Source: Longimicrobiales bacterium (GTDB lineage Bacteria; Gemmatimonadota; Gemmatimonadetes; Longimicrobiales; Gaopeijiaceae). Taken from it: DNA of 5,417 nt. The notes under the pieces are model-generated. The model saw nothing but the letters and a program-made list of their open reading frames with translations, did not search any database and was not told the origin of the DNA. Shown in pieces: positions 1-5,417 of this stretch. Position 1 is the first letter of the stretch, and the number at the start of each line of letters is the position of its first letter. The stretch is taken from contig JANQME010000276.1 of NCBI GenBank assembly GCA_028280205.1, forward strand, positions 1 through 5,417, in the 5' to 3' direction. Position numbers and translations under genes: made by a program.

Positions 1-933
1 CTGGGCGAGGCCGTCCTGGGCTCGCTCTACCTGCTCCCGCCCGCCGTTCGCGCCCTGCTCGAGCGCTATCCGCTCCACTTCCTCTACGGCTCGGTGGCCG
101 CGGACATCTCCTTCGCCAAGAAGTACGTCCCCGAGGGCCGGCACTGCCACAACTGGGAGGTCGGCGAGGAGATCCTCGGCTCGGCCGAATCCGAGCGCCT
201 GCAGGCGGTCGGCTACGGGTACCTCGCGCACCTGGCGGCCGACACGATCGCGCACAACGTCTTCGTCCCGCGGCAGCTCCTGCTGACGAGCACCACCCAG
301 GCGCTCGGCCATACATACTGGGAGCACCGGATGGACATGCACGTCGGGGAAGACTTCCTCTCGCTCGCGAAACACGTCGTGGTGGACCACGATCACACCG
401 AGGCGGACGAGCTCTTCGACAACGTCCTCTCGCGCACCGTTTTCAGCTTCGGCACGAACCGGAGGATCTTCCGGGGGATGATCCGCTTCCAGGGCCACGA
501 GCGCTGGCAGAAGGTGTTCAGCCAGGTGCTCGCCGCATCGCGTTACGACCTCCCGGCGCCCGTGGTGGACCGGTACTTCGAGCACGCGTACGAGCAGATC
601 ATCGCATACCTGCGCGACCGTGACGCGTCGCCGGCGGCGGGGCTCGACCCCGTGGGCGATCTGAACCTCCGACTCGCGAAGAAGGTGCGGCACCGAGCCC
701 TGTCGGATCACTCGGCCGACCAGCCGGAGCTGCTCGTCGAGATGGCGGACGACTTCTTCGCGTTCCCGAAGGAGCCGCTGGTCTACTGGCCGCAGATCCG
801 CGACCCCGAGTTCGCCTCGGGGATCAGCTCCGAGACGGCGGCCGGACGCACGCTCCCCCCCCTTCGAGCGGACGACGGGGTCGGCGGGGACGGGTCTTCG
901 GTCAGCTCAGACGGACGCGGAGGAGCTCGTTGA
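1..933 (+). CDS. Zinc-dependent phospholipase C family protein (5' end missing)
   Basis: The frame is open from base 1 to a TGA at 931-933, giving 310 residues. A GTG at 94 could be read as a start, but the 31 codons before it read as protein (…LLPPAVRALLERYPLHFLYG…) and lead smoothly into the conserved part, so the real start lies left of the window. Seen: a histidine/acid-rich core with HCHNW (residues 48-52), GYLAHLAADTIAHN (73-86, giving H77, D81, H85), HTYWEHRMDMH (104-114) and DHDH (129-132). These fit the metal-binding helices of the Zn-dependent phospholipase C/S1-P1 nuclease-like fold (PF00882 type). The family hydrolyses phospholipids in its toxin members; members like this one are largely uncharacterised, so substrate and activity are unknown. 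The N-terminus, where a signal peptide and the first zinc ligand would be, is not visible. The last 30 or so residues are Gly/Ser/Asp/Arg-rich and look non-conserved. Its 3' end overlaps gatB tail-to-tail by 32 nt. Confidence 0.75.
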   Translation: MGEAVLGSLYLLPPAVRALLERYPLHFLYGSVAADISFAKKYVPEGRHCHNWEVGEEILGSAESERLQAVGYGYLAHLAADTIAHNVFVPRQLLLTSTTQALGHTYWEHRMDMHVGEDFLSLAKHVVVDHDHTEADELFDNVLSRTVFSFGTNRRIFRGMIRFQGHERWQKVFSQVLAASRYDLPAPVVDRYFEHAYEQIIAYLRDRDASPAAGLDPVGDLNLRLAKKVRHRALSDHSADQPELLVEMADDFFAFPKEPLVYWPQIRDPEFASGISSETAAGRTLPPLRADDGVGGDGSSVSSDGRGGAR

Positions 934-2332
934 CCCGGCGCGGATCGGCCTTGCCCCGGGAGCGGCGCATCACCTGACCGACCAGGAAGCCCACGAGGCG
1001 CTCCTCCCCCTCGCGTACCCGCGCCGCCTCGTCCGGGCACGCCTCGATCACCTCGTCGACCCAGGCTTCGAGCGCGCCCTCGTCGCGCACCTGCCGAAGG
1101 CCGCGGGCCGCAACGATCTCCGCCGGGCTCCCCTCCCCGTCCGCGATCCCCCCCAACACCTGACGGGCCGCCCCGTCCGAGATCGTCCCATCTCGGACCA
1201 GGCCGATGATCTCGGCCAGCGACTCCGGAGCCACGGGAGGGTCGTCCAGCGTGTCTCCGCGCGCGTTGAGGAGCCCCTGCAGCGGACCCATGACCCAGTT
1301 GCCCGCTTGCTTGGCGTCTCCGGTCACGGCCGCCACCCTCTCGAAGTACGATGCGCCGGCCCGCGTCTGTGTGAGGACGCCGGCGTCGTATTCGGAGAGT
1401 CCGTACTCCACCTGGAAGCGGGTGCGCCGGGCGCCGGGAAGCTCCGGAACGGATTGGCGAACCCGCTCGACGAAGGCGTCGGACAGCGCGAGCGGTGGAA
1501 GGTCGGGGTCTGGGAAGTATCGGTAGTCGTGGCTCTCCTCCTTGGAGCGCATCGAGCGGAGCGTACCACGGTGGTCGTCCCACAGGAGCGTTTCGGAGAC
1601 GACCGTTTCGCCCCCCCCGAGCAGCCCGACCTGCCGTTCGATCTCGAGCTCGAGCGCCTTCTCGATGCCCGAGAACGAGTTCACGTTCTTGATCTCGGTC
1701 TTGGTGCCGAGCTCGGTCTCGCCGACCGGGCGCACGGAGACGTTCGCGTCGGCCCGCAGGCTCCCTTCCTCCATCGAGCAGTCGCTCACGTCCGAGTACT
1801 CGAGCAGGTGCTTGAGCGCGCTCAGGAAGGCGCGCACGTCGGCGGGCCTCCGCAGGTCCGGCTCGGTCACGATCTCCACCAGCGGGGTTCCCGCGCGATT
1901 GAGGTCGACGGCGGTCGCGCCGGGGAGGCGATCGTGCACCGACTTGCCCGCGTCCTCCTCCATGTGGATGCGCCGGATGCGCACCTCGGCCGTGCCGTCC
2001 GACCCCTCGTACGCCAGCGTCCCCGCCGTAGCGAGCGGACGCTCGAACTGCGTGATCTGATACCCCTTGGGAAGGTCGGGATAGAAGTAGTTCTTCCTCG
2101 CCCAGATGCTCGTCCGGTGGACAGTGCAGTCGAGCGCGAGCGCGGTGCGGACCGCCAGCTCGACCGCGTCGGGATCGAGCGTGGGCAGCGCCCCGGGCAA
2201 ACCCAGACATACCGGACATACGTGGGTGTTCGGAGCGTCGCCGAAGACGGCCCGATCGGCGCAAAAGAGCTTGCGGCCCGTGCGCAGCTGCACGTGAACC
2301 TCGATGCCGACCACCGCCTCCCAGCCGCTCAC
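902..2332 (-). CDS. gatB: Asp-tRNA(Asn)/Glu-tRNA(Gln) amidotransferase subunit B
   Basis: GatB binds the mischarged tRNA and, with ATP and ammonia channelled from GatA, activates and amidates the Glu or Asp on it. I start it at GTG 2332-2330, giving 476 residues, the usual length. This places VVGIEVHVQL at residues 7-16 and makes a GTGA overlap with the gatA stop. An upstream ATG at 2407 would add 25 Arg/Gly-rich residues lying inside gatA. Motifs seen: CPVCLGLPGALP (39-50), KNYFYPDLPKGYQITQ (80-95), RIHMEEDAGKS (121-131), DLNRAGTPLVEIVTEPD (143-159), CSMEEGSLRADANVSVR (185-201), TKTEIKNVNSF (210-220), HDYRYFPDPDLPPL (268-281), then a YqeY-like tail ending GKADPRRVNELLRVRLS. Glu11, His13, Glu126 and Glu153 match the Mg/phosphate site of studied GatB proteins (aligned from memory). 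Oddity: the zinc knuckle has Cys24, Cys39 and Cys42, but Asp26 where many homologues have the fourth Cys. It is the last gene of the operon. Confidence 0.97.
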   Translation of the reverse strand: MSGWEAVVGIEVHVQLRTGRKLFCADRAVFGDAPNTHVCPVCLGLPGALPTLDPDAVELAVRTALALDCTVHRTSIWARKNYFYPDLPKGYQITQFERPLATAGTLAYEGSDGTAEVRIRRIHMEEDAGKSVHDRLPGATAVDLNRAGTPLVEIVTEPDLRRPADVRAFLSALKHLLEYSDVSDCSMEEGSLRADANVSVRPVGETELGTKTEIKNVNSFSGIEKALELEIERQVGLLGGGETVVSETLLWDDHRGTLRSMRSKEESHDYRYFPDPDLPPLALSDAFVERVRQSVPELPGARRTRFQVEYGLSEYDAGVLTQTRAGASYFERVAAVTGDAKQAGNWVMGPLQGLLNARGDTLDDPPVAPESLAEIIGLVRDGTISDGAARQVLGGIADGEGSPAEIVAARGLRQVRDEGALEAWVDEVIEACPDEAARVREGEERLVGFLVGQVMRRSRGKADPRRVNELLRVRLS

Positions 2333-3708
2333 GACGGCTCGGCTCCGATACCCGCGCGACGCCGCTCGACCGCGGCGGCCGCCGCGATCATGCGCCGCTC
2401 CTCCCACCAGGGCGCCAGGATCTGCGCACCGACGGGAAGCCCGCCGGCGTCTCCGGCCGGTACGGAGATCCCCGGGATTCCCGCCAGGTTCGCCGGGACG
2501 GTGAAGACGTCGGACAGGTACATGCTCACGGGGTCATCGAGCTTCTCACCGAGTCGGAAGGCCGGCTCCGGCGCGGTCGGCGTGAGGAGGAGATCCACGC
2601 CGGAAGCGAAGACGCGGGCGAAGTCGGCCCGGATCCGCTCCCGGACGCGCTGTGCGGCCCCGTAGTACGCGTCGTAGTAGCCGGCCGAGAGCGCGTACGT
2701 GCCGAGCACGATCCGCCGCTTCACCTCCGTGCCGAAGCCCGCCGCACGGCTCGCCTCGTACATCTCCACGACACCCTCGGCCTCCCGTCGCACTCCGTAC
2801 CGCACGCCGTCGTAGCGCGCGAGGTTGCTCGACGCCTCGGCGGGCGCGAGCACGTAGAAGCAGGGGATGGCCAGCTCCGTCACCGGAAGCGAGACGGATC
2901 GGACGGCCGCCCCTTCGGCCTCGAGCGCGGCCCGGGCCTCGTCGAGGCAGGCGCGCACATCCGAATCCAGCGTCTTCGGGAAGTACTCCTCAGGCAGACC
3001 CACGACCACGCCGTCGAGCGAGTCGTCCGTTCCGGCCGCGAAGTCCGGCACCGGACGATCGGCCGAGGTGGCGTCACGTGGATCGTGGCCCGCGACCACG
3101 GCGAGGAGACGGGCGGCGTCCCCCACGGTGGCACCGAAGGTGCCGACCTGGTCGAGCGAAGAGGCGTACGCCACGAGCCCGTATCGGCTGACGCGGCCGT
3201 ACGTCGGCTTGATCCCCACCACCCCGCACATCGACGCGGGCTGGCGCACGGAGCCGCCCGTGTCCGACCCGAGCGCCATGCGCACGTAGCCGACGGCCAC
3301 CGCGGCGGCCGAGCCACCCGAGCTTCCGCCGGGGACACGGCCCCGGTCGACCGGGTTGAGCGTGGGTCCGAAGGCCGAGTTCTCCGTCGACGAGCCCATG
3401 CCGAACTCGTCCATGTTCGTCTTCCCGACCACCCGACCGCCCGCGGCGCGCAGCCGCCGAACGGCGGTCGCCTCGAAGGGCGAGCGGTACCCTTCGAGGC
3501 TCCTCGAGCCGCATGTCGTGGGCAGCTCCATCGTGGCGAGGTTGTCCTTCACCGCCACCGGGACGCCCGCGAGCGGGAGGTCGTTCGTCGGGACCGACTC
3601 CTCGCCCGCGTCGTCGGCGAGCGAGAGGAACGCGTTCAATCCCCCCGGACCCTGCTCGGACGCCCGGATGCGTGCGACGACGTCCTCGAGCGGCTCGATC
3701 GCGTCCAT
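2329..3708 (-). CDS. gatA: Asp-tRNA(Asn)/Glu-tRNA(Gln) amidotransferase subunit A (glutamine amidase)
   Basis: GatA is the amidase-signature subunit that releases ammonia from glutamine for GatB. The 459-residue product has the whole amidase core. LAGVPVAVKDNL carries Lys54, PGGSSGGSAAA carries the cis-Ser129, and GSDTGGSVRQPAS carries the nucleophile Ser153. The spacings 54-129-153 equal those of the Staphylococcus aureus enzyme (79-154-178, from memory). Also seen: TNMDEFGMGSSTENS (97-111), KPTYGRVSRYGLVAYASSLD (167-186), EVKRRIVLGTYALSAGYYDA and the C-terminal NLAGIPGISVP. The start is ATG 3708-3706. The same frame is blocked 3 nt upstream by the gatC stop TAG, so the N-terminus, about 25 residues shorter than usual, is probably genuine. 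The usual GPxTR after SSLDQ is GTFGA here (189-193). There is no strong Shine-Dalgarno before the ATG; translation probably re-initiates after gatC. The TGA overlaps the gatB start by 4 nt. Confidence 0.97.
   Translation of the reverse strand: MDAIEPLEDVVARIRASEQGPGGLNAFLSLADDAGEESVPTNDLPLAGVPVAVKDNLATMELPTTCGSRSLEGYRSPFEATAVRRLRAAGGRVVGKTNMDEFGMGSSTENSAFGPTLNPVDRGRVPGGSSGGSAAAVAVGYVRMALGSDTGGSVRQPASMCGVVGIKPTYGRVSRYGLVAYASSLDQVGTFGATVGDAARLLAVVAGHDPRDATSADRPVPDFAAGTDDSLDGVVVGLPEEYFPKTLDSDVRACLDEARAALEAEGAAVRSVSLPVTELAIPCFYVLAPAEASSNLARYDGVRYGVRREAEGVVEMYEASRAAGFGTEVKRRIVLGTYALSAGYYDAYYGAAQRVRERIRADFARVFASGVDLLLTPTAPEPAFRLGEKLDDPVSMYLSDVFTVPANLAGIPGISVPAGDAGGLPVGAQILAPWWEERRMIAAAAAVERRRAGIGAEPS
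2343..2346 (-). promoter_or_regulatory. Probable Shine-Dalgarno site of gatB
   Basis: The - strand reads GGAG, 10 nt upstream of the GTG start at 2332, within the final codons of gatA. The spacing is a little long and the core is short, so this is weaker than the gatC site. Together with the GTGA overlap it favours the 2332 start over the upstream ATG at 2407. Confidence 0.4.
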
Positions 3709-3711
3709 CCG

Positions 3712-4023
3712 CTACGTCTCGTCCGCGCTCACGCCACGCGGGGACGGCACGACGAAGAAGCCCTCGGAGAAGTCCGGCGCGAAGTCCGACGGAGGTCGGT
3801 GCAGTCGATCCACGTCTCCCGCCCCCGAGAGGCGCACGCCACCCATCTCCCCCTCGGACGGATCGAGGTCTTCGGGTCCGTCCTCGAGGACCGCCTCCCG
3901 CAGTCGGTCGGCGTGCTCGAGGATCCGGTTCATCTCGTCGACCAGCCGCCGGGCCTCCGCCCCGTCGAGCCGGAGGCGCGCGAGCGCGGCGATGCGGTCC
4001 ACCTCGCCACGGTCGACGCTCAC
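3712..4023 (-). CDS. gatC: Asp-tRNA(Asn)/Glu-tRNA(Gln) amidotransferase subunit C
   Basis: GatC is the small non-catalytic subunit that wraps around GatA and holds it to GatB. The product has 103 residues, against about 95 in most homologues. The N-terminal half shows the family pattern: VDRIAALARLRLDGAEARRL (residues 8-27) and then MNRILEHADRLREA, two amphipathic helices. The C-terminal half has the typical FSEGFFVVP (about 85-93), matching the EGFF-VP ending of GatC, followed by about ten extra residues, SPRGVSADET. Start choice: GTG 4023-4021 overlaps the helicase stop as GTGA and has an AAGGA Shine-Dalgarno 6 nt upstream, and the protein begins MSVDRGEVDRIA as expected. The stop is an amber TAG at 3714-3712, followed by one codon (CGG) and then the gatA ATG in the same frame. 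Confidence 0.95.
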   Translation of the reverse strand: MSVDRGEVDRIAALARLRLDGAEARRLVDEMNRILEHADRLREAVLEDGPEDLDPSEGEMGGVRLSGAGDVDRLHRPPSDFAPDFSEGFFVVPSPRGVSADET

Positions 4024-5417
4024 GGCCAGTCCTTCTCGAGGGCGGCGTAGCGGAGGAGCAGCTTCTTCCGGCCGGCCGAGTCGAAGTCGACGGTGACCTT
4101 GAGGTCCCGGCCGAAGCCGGAGATCTCCACCACCGAGCCCGACCCGAAGGTCTCGTGCACGACCCGCTCGCCCTTGACGAAGCGGGGTACGTCCTGATTC
4201 ATCGACGCATCCAGGTCGTCGTAGCCCCCGCCGTCGTCGAAGGCGTCGTCGGCGCGCGAGGCGAAGCGCGGTCGTCGGCTCCCGCGGTGCGGCGTCGACC
4301 CGGTCGCCCTCTCGAGCCTGCGCGACCGCCGCTCCTCAAGGAGCTCCTCGGGGATCACGTCGACGAACGAGGAGAGGGTGTTGTAGTTGAAGTCCCCCGC
4401 CCTGCGACGCTGGCGCGCCCACGAGAGCGAGAGCTTGTCCTCGGCGCGGGTGATCCCGACGTAGAAGAGCCGGCGTTCCTCCTCGAGCGCGGCGGGTTCG
4501 TCGTAGGCGCGTCCGAGCGGGAAGAGTCCCTCTTCGAGGCCGGCGATGAAGACGAGCGGGAACTCGAGGCCCTTCGCGTTGTGCAGCGTCATCAGGGTGA
4601 CGGTATCCGCGTCGGGGTCGAGCCGGTCCACGTCCGCGACCAGCGCCACCTGCTGGAGGAAGAGGTCCAGCTCCGTGAACGAGTCGACGTCCTCCTCGTC
4701 GACGCTCTGCATGCGCTCGGCGTCGAAGTCGACGGCCCCGGCGATGAGCTCGGAGACGTTGCGCGCCCGGTCTTCCCCTTCGGGTCCCTCGTCGTAGAGG
4801 TGGCGAGCGAGGTCGAGTGCCTCGACGAGCTCCTCGAGCACCGTCCCCACGTCCGCCTGCGTCGCCCGCACTCCGAAGCGCTGGATCAACTCGGCGAAGC
4901 TCGTCAGCGACCGGGCCGCGGCGGCACGCAGCCCGGGAACCTCGTCCGCCCGCTCGGCCGCCTCCAGGAGCGCGATGCCGTGCTCGGCCGCAAAGCGGGT
5001 GACGTGCTCCTGGGAGGTCGTGCCGATGCCCCGCCGCGGGTAGTTCACCACCCGGCCGAAGGCCACGGCGTCCCGCGGGTTGGAGACGAGCCGGAGGTAC
5101 GCGAGCACGTCCTGGATCTCGCGACGCTCGTAGAAGCGGACGCTTCCAACCACCTGGTACGGGATCCCTTCGCGCCGGAACGCGTCCTCGAGCGCACGCG
5201 CCTGAGCGTTCGTGCGGTAGAGGATCGCGACGGAGGAGTAGGCGAGCGCCGGCATCTCCCGCATCCGCCGCTCGATCTCGTCGACGATCCAGCGGGCTTC
5301 GTCGTTCTCGTCGAAGGTCTCGACGAGGGTGATCCTTTCTCCCCCCGCACGCTCCGTGCGGAGCGTCTTGCCCTTCCGGTCCACGTTCTCCGCGATCACC
5401 ACGTTGGCCGCGTCGAG
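4020..5417 (-). CDS. pcrA: PcrA/UvrD-type SF1A ATP-dependent DNA helicase (N-terminal part beyond the window)
   Basis: This is a 3'-5' DNA helicase of repair and replication-conflict resolution. Only the last 465 residues are here. The frame is open to the right edge and begins LDAANVVIAENVDRKGKTL, a segment normally found mid-protein, so a GTG at 5402 is not the start. Seen in order: motif IV region SVAILYRTNAQARALE (62-77); RREIQDVLAYLRL (98-110) and NYPRRGIG (125-132); a 2B-type domain; motif V TVTLMTLHNAKGLEFPLVFI (272-291); motif VI EEERRLFYVGITRAEDKL (312-329), whose Arg324 is the expected arginine finger. A charged, Gly/Asp-rich linker (about 365-415) then leads to a complete Tudor-like C-terminal domain (VKGERVVHETFGSGSVVEIS … KKLLLRYAALEKDWP), the module that binds RNA polymerase in studied PcrA/UvrD proteins. 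Helicase motifs I-III lie outside the window. The name UvrD would fit as well. Its TGA overlaps the gatC GTG by 4 nt. Confidence 0.95.
   Translation of the reverse strand, partial: LDAANVVIAENVDRKGKTLRTERAGGERITLVETFDENDEARWIVDEIERRMREMPALAYSSVAILYRTNAQARALEDAFRREGIPYQVVGSVRFYERREIQDVLAYLRLVSNPRDAVAFGRVVNYPRRGIGTTSQEHVTRFAAEHGIALLEAAERADEVPGLRAAAARSLTSFAELIQRFGVRATQADVGTVLEELVEALDLARHLYDEGPEGEDRARNVSELIAGAVDFDAERMQSVDEEDVDSFTELDLFLQQVALVADVDRLDPDADTVTLMTLHNAKGLEFPLVFIAGLEEGLFPLGRAYDEPAALEEERRLFYVGITRAEDKLSLSWARQRRRAGDFNYNTLSSFVDVIPEELLEERRSRRLERATGSTPHRGSRRPRFASRADDAFDDGGGYDDLDASMNQDVPRFVKGERVVHETFGSGSVVEISGFGRDLKVTVDFDSAGRKKLLLRYAALEKDWP
4030..4034 (-). promoter_or_regulatory. Shine-Dalgarno site of gatC
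   Basis: On the - strand this reads AAGGA, with 6 nt between it and the GTG start at 4023. It lies inside the last codons of the helicase gene. It supports the GTG start and implies that ribosomes finishing the helicase can start gatC directly at the GTGA overlap. Confidence 0.65.

Noticed and set aside
851..870. Possible hairpin CGCTC…GAGCG near the convergent gene ends, as a terminator
   Set aside because: Only 5 bp of stem with a 10-nt C-rich loop and no T tract on either strand; it lies inside coding sequence.
783..2264. Long - strand open frame (about 490 codons) in another frame over gatB
   Set aside because: Arg/Gly/Pro-dominated composition with no family motifs; it is a frame shadow of gatB.
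2371..2386. Perfect 16-bp GC-only palindrome near the 3' end of gatA
   Set aside because: It is explained by a run of alanine codons (IAAAAAVE) in GatA; there is no sign of a binding site or recombination site.
2333..2407. Extended gatB start at the ATG at 2407
   Set aside because: The added 25 residues are Arg/Gly-rich, unlike GatB N-termini, and the GTG at 2332 gives the normal length and a GTGA overlap with gatA.
1307..2665. Long + strand open frame (about 450 codons) antisense to gatB and the end of gatA
   Set aside because: It overlaps two clear gat genes, is Arg/Gly/Ala/Val-rich with no recognisable domain, and is expected by chance in GC-rich DNA opposite a real gene.
3085..4096. Long + strand open frames antisense to gatA and gatC
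   Set aside because: The opposite strand encodes unmistakable GatA and GatC; these have skewed composition and no domains.
5349..5366. Inverted repeat with 8-bp arms and a 2-nt centre inside the helicase gene
   Set aside because: It is encoded by ordinary codons (TLRTER), lies mid-gene, lacks a T tract, and is unsurprising at this GC content.
1..5417. CRISPR arrays, insertion sequences, tRNA/rRNA genes, defence or novel multi-gene systems
   Set aside because: No direct-repeat array, terminal inverted repeats, transposase-like protein or structural RNA was seen; almost every base lies in one of five recognisable genes.

Overview
This is a dense, roughly two-thirds-GC bacterial segment with almost no non-coding DNA. 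It carries five protein genes: one on the + strand, cut off at its 5' end by the left edge, and four on the - strand that form a tight operon entering from the right edge. The GC content, the pcrA/uvrD-gatCAB arrangement and the remembered look of the left-hand Zn-phospholipase-like protein suggest a Gemmatimonadota-like or other high-GC environmental bacterium. That placement is inference and cannot be settled from this window alone.

Layout. 1-933 (+): 3' part of a gene for a zinc-dependent phospholipase C family protein. 902-2332 (-): gatB. 2329-3708 (-): gatA. 3712-4023 (-): gatC. 4020-5417 (-): the C-terminal 465 residues of a PcrA/UvrD-type helicase. On the - strand the transcription order is pcrA/uvrD, gatC, gatA, gatB. 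The junctions are a 4-nt GTGA overlap, a 3-nt gap with both genes in the same frame, and another 4-nt GTGA overlap. gatB then runs tail-to-tail into the + strand gene with a 32-nt convergent overlap of coding ends.

How the genes work together. GatC, GatA and GatB form the GatCAB amidotransferase, which converts mischarged Glu-tRNA(Gln) and/or Asp-tRNA(Asn) to Gln-tRNA(Gln)/Asn-tRNA(Asn). The active-site residues of GatA and the phosphate-transfer/Mg residues of GatB all appear intact, so the organism probably uses indirect tRNA charging for at least one of these amino acids. The helicase is a DNA-repair SF1A enzyme with a complete Tudor-like C-terminal domain. It has no biochemical link to GatCAB, but it shares the transcript and probably translational coupling. 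The phospholipase-like gene is independent.

The window reads as an ordinary housekeeping region. I see no mobile element, CRISPR array, RNA gene, defence system or novel multi-gene system. The points worth a second look are details: the in-frame gatC-TAG-gatA junction, a short GatA N-terminus, a changed cysteine in the GatB zinc knuckle, and the convergent overlap. No promoter for the operon is visible; it must lie beyond the right edge. No intergenic stretch exceeds a few bases.
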